Below are positions 57,854 to 64,000 of a stretch of 64,000 nt of DNA, piece by piece (the first letter of the stretch is position 1; the number at the start of each line of letters is the position of its first letter). The position numbers were made by a program, and so were the translations under genes. Source of the stretch: Mycocentrospora acerina (lineage: Eukaryota > Ascomycota > Dothideomycetes > Pleosporales). The stretch is taken from NCBI GenBank assembly GCA_022701365.1, contig JAKUHH010000130.1, positions 62,001 to 126,000 of the forward strand, read 5' to 3'. The notes beneath the pieces were generated by a model. That model was not told where the DNA came from, did no database searches, and saw only the letters and a program-made list of their open reading frames with translations.

Positions 57854-59198
57854 TCACTCTAATTTGATGATCCAACCATCACCTATCCTCTCCCCCCTCG
57901 CATCTACTCCGCCCCAGAATACCAAACTGTGCCCATTCCCCATAACATCCGCACCGAAGAATGCCCTTGGTCCCGGGTGTAACTTCCCTTGCTCATCTTC
58001 TAATTCTTTTCCAGAGGGTACTTGTACCACAGCCTCCGCCCACCGAAGGTGTCCTGTTTCAACACCAAGCGCGGATCGAATTGCATCTTTAATCTTAGCA
58101 GGTTTAAATGCCTCTTTAAGACTAAGAGACGGCTTTGCTTCGAGATCGCTTGAGGGTAGCTGCAGAACCCAAGTGTCGCTCCATTGGGTGGCTTCCTTTG
58201 AGTATTTCAGATCTTCTGAAGTATATGTACAAGTAGAGTCTGAAGAGTCTTCACGGGCTCCAAAGAGGTAAATGAGGTAGTTCCGGCCATATCCAGTGTG
58301 CACCGGTAGCAGGGCTCCATCATGTCGAGCACGAGGACCAGGCGCCATTGGGTTTGTTGGAAAAGTAAAAGACTCCCAAGACATCTCATCATAAGGAGTT
58401 GATATATCGATATGATGCAGTTGGCTACTCATTGGGTCTGATCCAGAAATGAGCCAGAGCTGTCCGTTGAACAACGCGGCATTTGACGTCGCGACAGGAG
58501 CGGTGGGAAGTTGCGACCATTTACGTGTGGCAATATCGAACTGCCAAAGGTCTGAAGCGGCGGAGCCAGAAGGATCGATACCGCCGAAGAGGACTAGACA
58601 TGTTTCACGCGCAAACAATTTAGCGCTTTGACGTGGCCCTGGCGTAGACTCGGTACTGGATGATACAAGTAAATCCCAAGCCTTGCGTTCAGGATTGAAA
58701 AGCCATACAGCAGACCCTTCGTCTATCAGTTCGTCTTTCTCATCACAACCACCGAATACAGCAATACTCTCGTGGAAAGCGCATGCCGCATGATTGGTCC
58801 TTCCAGGAGGTAATTTCCCATTTTCGAACGTTGGAATTGCAGGAATAAGGCCATAGTCCATCTCGGGCTTACCAGAATGTTGCACAGTTATTGCATGCAC
58901 ATCATTACTCGCGAGAGTGTTGGTTGCAGTTTTACCACCGAAGATATAGGCTTTGTTATTTACAATTGTAACAGTGTGGTTCGATCTTGCTAGAGAGCGT
59001 CTAATAATGTTAGACAACAAGAATCTCAAGAGACCAAAAAACATACTGCGTATTATCATCTGATGCTGTAGCTATTCTTGTAAAGGTGGCCTTCAAAGGC
59101 AATGTTGGCTTCGAGACTATGTATGCAGCGTAGCCAGCTTGCGCCGTGTGCTCGACGACTTCAGACGCAACGTAAGCAGCCGCTGCAATTTCTGCCAT
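57854..59198 (-). CDS. Kelch-repeat protein
   Basis: Exon 1 is 59198-59047 and exon 2 59000-57854 (phase-2 join), giving 432 aa. A short N-terminal Ala-rich segment (MAEIAAAAYVASEVVEH) precedes a series of kelch-type beta-propeller blades: RSNHTVTIVNNKAYIFGGK, GRTNHAACAFHESIAVFGG, GPRQSAKLFARETCLVLFGG, LFNGQLWLISGSD, GPRARHDGALLPV ... YLIYLFG, and a last blade GPRAFFGADVMGNGHSLVFW. Each blade shows the paired Gly and the spaced Arg/Trp typical of kelch repeats, making about six. Such proteins act as interaction scaffolds in fungal polarity, signalling or metabolism. No catalytic domain is attached, so the role is unknown. Confidence 0.88.
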
Positions 59199-59653
59199 TG
59201 TGTATGCGCAATTCAAAAGCCTTTTTGTCTGAATCGAATGAGAGTGTCGAGTCTTACTACTTTGTTACTGCTAAGGCGAGCAATATTAATGCAGGATCAG
59301 CCAGGGAGGCGCGTCATGGCATGACGTCAGTGGATCTGTCTGCAATTGAACCTGAGCGCGTTGTGTGACGCGTAGAAATAGAAGCGAGACGTTTTTTGTT
59401 TTTGTTTGTGCAGCGGCATAACGGCGTCAAACAAGAGTGTGGATTGTTCTAGGATCAGAATGAACAGACAACTAACATATCTTACACTTTTTGGAAATTC
59501 CTGCCACATGATAATTCCTCACTCACCCTACTTTTTCAACATGAGGTCGGATCATACAAGTTACATACTATCACCTAAGCTTGGAATTAATATGTCATAC
59601 ATGCCTTCATCTCGCATCACATCGTTGCATCATTACATCGCGATCTCTTCCAA
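59199..59653. other. Intergenic region
   Basis: Promoter side of the kelch gene and 3' flank of the CoA-transferase gene, both on the minus strand. No gene seen. Confidence 0.5.
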
Positions 59654-61060
59654 TCACGGCTTTTCAAATCCGTTCTCCCATCCTATCTTTACACCTTCAA
59701 TGTGTGCTGCATGTCTGACTGCTTTCAATTCTCCGAAAGGCGTGTACTTCGTTTCCAGGTAGGCTTCCACATCTTCAGGTCCCGCAAAGTCCTTCCGCTC
59801 AAACCCACTCTTTCCCTTGTGTTGGCCGAGCGATCTCATGTACTTCATGACACCAGCCAATGAGACTTTGACAGTGTATGCGCCGCCGTCCGTCGCACGT
59901 TTATATAATGCTGCCATAATGCCGGTGGCAAGCAGATAACCAGCACCGTGATCGAGCGCTTGGCAGGGCAGGACACGTACGGGTTCGCCAGCGCCGAAAC
60001 GTTCGGCATCTGCCACGTTGATACCTGAGCAGGTTTGAACAAGAGAATCAAAGCCTCGATTTTGAGACCAGGGGCCTTCTGGACCGTATGCGTCTAGTGT
60101 CGCAATGATCAATCTGGGGTTGGTTTTTGTAAGTTCTTCTGCAGAAAGGCCTTGTGCGGCGAGACTCCCAGGGCGATAACTTTGTATGAATACATCAGCC
60201 ATTCGGAGAAGCTCAAGGAGTCTCGCCTTGTCATCTGCTCGTTTAATATCGAGCTGAATCCTACTTTTGCCTCTGGATAGATCGATGTCAAGGTCTGGAA
60301 GACTGGGGAGCGTAGGAGACGTTATCCACAAAACATTCGCTCCATGCGCTGCAAGTGTCTTACCAGCCACTGGAGCGGCAACTACTCGGCTCATTTCGAC
60401 GACAGTGATTCCCCGGAGACATTTGTCGTCATTTTCCGTCTCATATATAGATGGTAGGTAAGGTACGGAGTCTTCAATCTTGTTGAGTAAGATGGGGAAG
60501 TCTATGATCGCACGTGCTTGTGACAGTAAATCCCACTGCTTAAAAGAGCGCACTGCAGCAATAACAGCGCCGTTCTGAAAAGCCTCGGTCTCGAGATCAA
60601 CAGAGTTCCATACCAACATCTTCTCCGCCATATCCGCCCTTGTAGCATCCGGACCCAACCCCAGAATCTTTAGGGCGTTCGCTCGGTGGTTTGGAAATGA
60701 ATCGTGTATCCTGACATACCCGTCGGCTGTTTCGAACAAGCGATTTTGTGGGCTGAAGTGCGATGGGGCTGGTTTCCCGTTCAGCATGTAAAGTCGCTCA
60801 GAATTAAACTCCACGCATGCATGCTCAGCATGAACGGTCACTTGAGGTACTGGGGACCGATGTCGAACTGACCAATACAAAGCAGCTGTGAGCGCTGAAA
60901 TAGCAATAGAAGACTGTGCGATGTGGTCGACCTTGAACGAAGATGGACAACACTCTGCATCGACTGGCAGCCTGAGAGATTGTAGAGACTCTTCGGGGAG
61001 ACTAAGAGCCCTCCATAGATAGGCAACTGAATCGTGCGGAGTAAATGATGATCGATTCAT
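59654..61060 (-). CDS. Family III CoA-transferase (CaiB/BaiF type)
   Basis: Intronless, 468 aa. Family III enzymes move CoA between carboxylic acids, or act as alpha-methylacyl-CoA racemases. The family core is in the C-terminal half: LRGITVVEMSRVVAAPVAGK, TLAAHGANVLWITSP, DLSRGKSRIQLDIKRADD, ADVFIQSYRPGSLAAQGLS and GFDSLVQTCSGINVADAE. CQALDHGAGYLLATGIMAAL contains the aspartate (~Asp 397) that aligns with the catalytic Asp of formyl-CoA transferase. The N-terminal half repeats weaker family features (SSIAISALTAALYW; FETADGYVRIHDSFPNHR), as in fungal long-form members. The lack of introns is unlike most neighbours. Substrate cannot be inferred. The start is the first ATG after an upstream AT-rich stretch. 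Confidence 0.9.
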   Translation of the reverse strand: MNRSSFTPHDSVAYLWRALSLPEESLQSLRLPVDAECCPSSFKVDHIAQSSIAISALTAALYWSVRHRSPVPQVTVHAEHACVEFNSERLYMLNGKPAPSHFSPQNRLFETADGYVRIHDSFPNHRANALKILGLGPDATRADMAEKMLVWNSVDLETEAFQNGAVIAAVRSFKQWDLLSQARAIIDFPILLNKIEDSVPYLPSIYETENDDKCLRGITVVEMSRVVAAPVAGKTLAAHGANVLWITSPTLPSLPDLDIDLSRGKSRIQLDIKRADDKARLLELLRMADVFIQSYRPGSLAAQGLSAEELTKTNPRLIIATLDAYGPEGPWSQNRGFDSLVQTCSGINVADAERFGAGEPVRVLPCQALDHGAGYLLATGIMAALYKRATDGGAYTVKVSLAGVMKYMRSLGQHKGKSGFERKDFAGPEDVEAYLETKYTPFGELKAVRHAAHIEGVKIGWENGFEKP

Positions 61061-63387
61061 ACCACGAATCTGCTGATCTGATGACTCTATGGATCTTTTC
61101 TGGATTAAATAACTTCTAGGTTGTCGGTTGCTGTCTCAAGTAATGAAGTTAAGAGTTAACCGAAGATTGAAAACAGTCTGCCTCGCATTTGGGAAAGTTG
61201 AAGTTTCCATTCCGGCATCGCTCGGCCGGATGGAAGGATAATGCGGAATGATGTAGAATTTGACGTTCGTGACAAAAGTTGATAAAGTTGATGTAGGACG
61301 TGACGTAACTAGAAGCCGACGCTTGCCGACGCTTGGTTGCGTTTAATACGACTGAACTCGTGGTAAGTTTTACAAAATTCGACTTTTTCATCCTTGAAAA
61401 ACAATGGGGACATTTAGTTCTTTCGCAGAAGATACAATCACTGACCTGAATACAAGACAGTTGTGCAAAAGGCCATGAGCAGCCAGATAGCCTACCGTGC
61501 TGGCGCCTGACGTTGTAGCTGTGCTCTGGTGTCCTATTCGCCAGCCTTAAACTGTATGCTAATCTTAATAATTAATGTATCATGCAATATTGTTTCATCC
61601 CATGGGTTGCGTTGCTGGCTAACAACACATGAACTGTCCAAAAATCTTGAATACGGCATCACAACAAACGATAAGCCACTGGAAAAAGTAAAAATTAAAC
61701 CAAGAGATGCAACGACAGCGCATCAGGCCTCATATTGCCATGTGTGCCACTGCAAAGCCACCATCAGCACATCGCCTCAGGAACCACGGTATCTCAACTC
61801 CAAAGTAGGGGAAGAAGGACGAGATCGTCATACGCATAGATTAAAGGATCGCGATTTCGCTTCCAGCTCTGCGTCAAAGAGGAACTACATAGCGGTAATT
61901 TTTTCCGCATGATCCCGCTCGTAAAAAAGGGTGGTTGGCAACAGGCAAAAAAGGCAAACTTTCTTAGCGTGCATGTGCTCCGAGGCCACCGCATCAGGCA
62001 GCCTTCTTGAAGACGTCCGTTTCTCGGCCCGCAAAAAGAAGACAGAAGCAGACCGAGTCGGCAGTGGCTTTACTCCGAATACCCATGAAACGTTTCCAAC
62101 AATCGTATGAAAAAAAAATTGTAGATTTGCTCACTAGGCACCTTCAATCTGAACGCCACTTACTTCCTTGGTTGCTCCTTTCGAATCCACTGCATTCGCT
62201 CAAGTCATGCTACTTCTTTTAAACGCTGACTAAAGCATTTGATTCCTAAGTTAATTGTTTGTGTCACTTAAAAGCGGTATTCGATCGGTTCACTTGGGGG
62301 AAAAGCTGCTCAGGAGAACTTGTGACCAGCCACAGGACACGCCGAGCGCCATGTTCTGATATGATGGCCTTACAACAAGCAGGCTCAGAACAGAATACGA
62401 AAGAGATCGGCGTGTTGCAGTACACTACTGTAGTTATCAATTTGCCACCTGATAATTCTGACCAAAGGTTCCGTATTGTCATATGGAGTTGATATGCCGA
62501 ACAGAGTCATGGGTAGAAACAGGATACCAAAAAATTAGGATAGCACTTATTTGGAGTTAAATAAGACAAACTCTGCAGGCGGTGAGAGCGATTGCTTTGC
62601 ATAGCTAAGGCAGTTTTGAGTTTAGCCGAACAAATTTGGTCAGCTATACAAGCTCGGTTAGAGTAAGACTTGCAGCAGTTCCTATGCTTCTATCGAGATG
62701 ATTCGTTGCGTTTCACATTCGCGGAGGCGGTGTCTTTGAAAAATGCAGATATTGTTTTGTTCCTGCATTGGTTTATCATGCAAGCTATGCATGGTTCTGA
62801 AGTTGGTTTCCGGGACCTTAACCTATGTAAATTTCCTTTCACTGCCCTATGGCTCGAGTGTCTTATTGTCATAACACAACAAAAAATTATCCGCTGTTAT
62901 GTAGTTTGTTTGACTGAACGCAACCTACCGCGTTAAAGGTCCACTATTGCAGATGAAGATGGGTCAAGGTAACGAAAATACTTTACCCAGCCTACTAGCC
63001 GACTAATGGCAGATCTATTACAAGCTCACTTCTCATGGTTACCAAAATCTCCAGGATGTTCCCATCAGTCTGTGTGCCTGCAGACGCCACATTTCCCATT
63101 CTTTGGTATTATCTAGTTTTTGTGCAGATGGCACGATGTCCGATAAACTTTAATCTTTCTCTCCTAAGCGACTACATCAAACCCCAGTTTGTGTTTCACA
63201 TCACTAAGATTCTGTATGTTGCAAAAAGGGGGATCAATCGAAAGTGTATGGGTCACAGATGGTGCTATATAATTGAGAACGAGTGTCTTGTATTCTCGTC
63301 ATCCGTCGTTCATCACTGCTATCATTATTATTGCCTCTGTTCATTTGCTTAGCCACTCATTATTTTCACTTCTCTGCGGAAGTTGCC
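61061..63387. other. 2.3-kb gene-poor region
   Basis: AT-leaning DNA. The open frames at 61529-61912 and 62670-62936 (+) have no motif, and I do not accept them. The last ~150 bp form the promoter and leader of the small gene at 63388. Confidence 0.5.
63266..63272 (+). promoter_or_regulatory. TATA box of the small gene at 63388
   Basis: TATATAA 122 bp upstream of the start codon, followed by a pyrimidine-rich leader (TCTCGTCATCCGTC, CACTTCTCTGCGG). Confidence 0.5.
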
Positions 63388-63930
63388 ATGAGCGGTGTCA
63401 GTACCTCAAGCTTGTATGTTCATCTTTTAGTTCCTTTGTCAAACGCTCGATTTTCTAGCTTCCACTGTTTCTCCTCGAACCCACTCTTGTTATGTTGGCT
63501 CATGCCTAATAGTTTCTTTAGATCTAGCACTTGCTGTGGCAGCCTGCATTCTGCCTCACAGACTTGTGTGTCAACAGCACCGATGCGATCCGACCAGGTG
63601 TCACAAGCACCACATGGGACCGTCAGCACGGGCGACAACCCACAACATGCTTCACCGCCCGTCCCTGACAGTCAGCCTCTTTCAAATCATGGCAGCCATA
63701 TTAGCACCTCACTCGACTCTGACTACACCCGCAGCAGAAATTTTAGTATTTCAATCGTGGAACGAATTCAAATGTATCTTGATGATGGAGGTGCGCTTGA
63801 AGACCCAAAGATCAAAGCCAAAGCCCTTCAAGATGCTGGACATCAACTGGATTTCCACCTTCCACTCCGGAACTACGAGCAGGATGAATGGCAGTTGAAT
63901 AGTTGGTTAGAGACACAAGGCGCTCGGTAA
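63388..63930 (+). CDS. Small two-exon protein of unknown function (copy 3, longer)
   Basis: I do not recognise this protein. Exon 1 is 26 nt (63388-63413, MSGVSTSS plus two bases), the intron 63414-63521 (GTATGT, CCTAAT branch site, TTTAG, phase 2), and exon 2 63522-63930, giving 144 aa. Across the junction it reads STSSLSSTCCGS. Residues ~10-85 are Ser/Thr/Pro/Gln-rich and disordered. The rest looks folded: RNFSISIVERIQMYLDDGGA, DPKIKAKALQDAG, then QLDFHLPLRNYEQDEW and NSWLETQGAR. It has a TATA box and a CT-rich leader. It shares the short first exon and phase-2 intron with the small genes at 55866 and 57288; the LDF motif is a possible but weak link. No signal peptide is seen. Confidence 0.55.
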   Translation: MSGVSTSSLYVHLLVPLSNARFSSFHCFSSNPLLLCWLMPNSFFRSSTCCGSLHSASQTCVSTAPMRSDQVSQAPHGTVSTGDNPQHASPPVPDSQPLSNHGSHISTSLDSDYTRSRNFSISIVERIQMYLDDGGALEDPKIKAKALQDAGHQLDFHLPLRNYEQDEWQLNSWLETQGAR

Positions 63931-64000
63931 TAGCTTGGCCATGCTCGACAAACGTGCGCAAATGTATCAACACCTATCATCTTGTATTACTAGATCTTGT

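Noticed and set aside
61529..61912. 127-codon plus-strand open frame
   Set aside because: No recognisable family, no intron or promoter support, and random-looking composition.
38887..64000. Transposable element or giant mobile element as the cause of the sparse region
   Set aside because: I found no transposase, reverse transcriptase, tyrosine recombinase or terminal repeats by eye. Absence here does not exclude one whose ends lie outside the window.
1..64000. Secondary-metabolite, toxin or viral gene content
   Set aside because: No polyketide synthase, NRPS, terpene cyclase, toxin-like secreted protein or viral gene was seen.

Overview
This window looks like a nuclear contig of a filamentous ascomycete (Pezizomycotina). 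A dothideomycete of the Pleosporales type is my inference from protein style, not a demonstrated assignment. Genes are interrupted by short introns (mostly 46-70 nt) with GT..AG ends and CTAAC/CTGAC-like branch sites. The proteins are typical fungal housekeeping proteins, and a HET-domain (heterokaryon incompatibility) gene is present. Exon coordinates below were built by hand from splice signals and reading-frame continuity. Every multi-exon model closes as a whole number of codons, except POP3, which runs off the window edge.

Positions 1-38,600 form a gene-dense core block. In order it holds RNase P/MRP subunit POP3 (partial, -), a very large USP-type deubiquitinase (+), mitochondrial phosphate carrier (+), an acidic-tailed unknown protein (-), an INO80F-like protein (+), calmodulin (-), Tlg2/syntaxin-16 SNARE (+), a Drs2-type P4-ATPase flippase (+), SRP72 (+), an N gap inside a G run, tRNA pseudouridine synthase Pus1 (-), TFIIE alpha (+), pyruvate dehydrogenase E1 alpha (-), ferrochelatase (-) and Ku70 (+). 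Many neighbours are divergent pairs sharing 400-700 bp of upstream DNA: POP3/USP, calmodulin/TLG2, PUS1/TFIIE alpha and ferrochelatase/Ku70. Gene spacers carry microsatellites and two unrelated tandem repeats of the same 35-bp period.

Positions 38,600-64,000 are looser and more accessory in character. A HET-domain gene is broken by one in-frame TAA. It is followed by an EST1-type DNA/RNA-binding-domain protein, then about 6 kb with no convincing gene. Then come an MFS transporter, tRNA-Ser(GCU), the dolichyl-phosphate glucosyltransferase ALG5, a kelch-repeat protein and a family III (CaiB/BaiF) CoA-transferase. Among these sit three very small two-exon genes (75-144 aa predicted) with the same architecture: a short first exon and a phase-2 intron. 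Two of them share the splice-junction sequence SSTK and a C-terminal LD(L/F)G motif. They are the best candidate for something undescribed.

Functionally the core genes serve separate pathways (RNA processing, protein targeting and trafficking, mitochondrial metabolism, transcription, DNA repair). I see no metabolic gene cluster, no transposase or reverse transcriptase, and no CRISPR.
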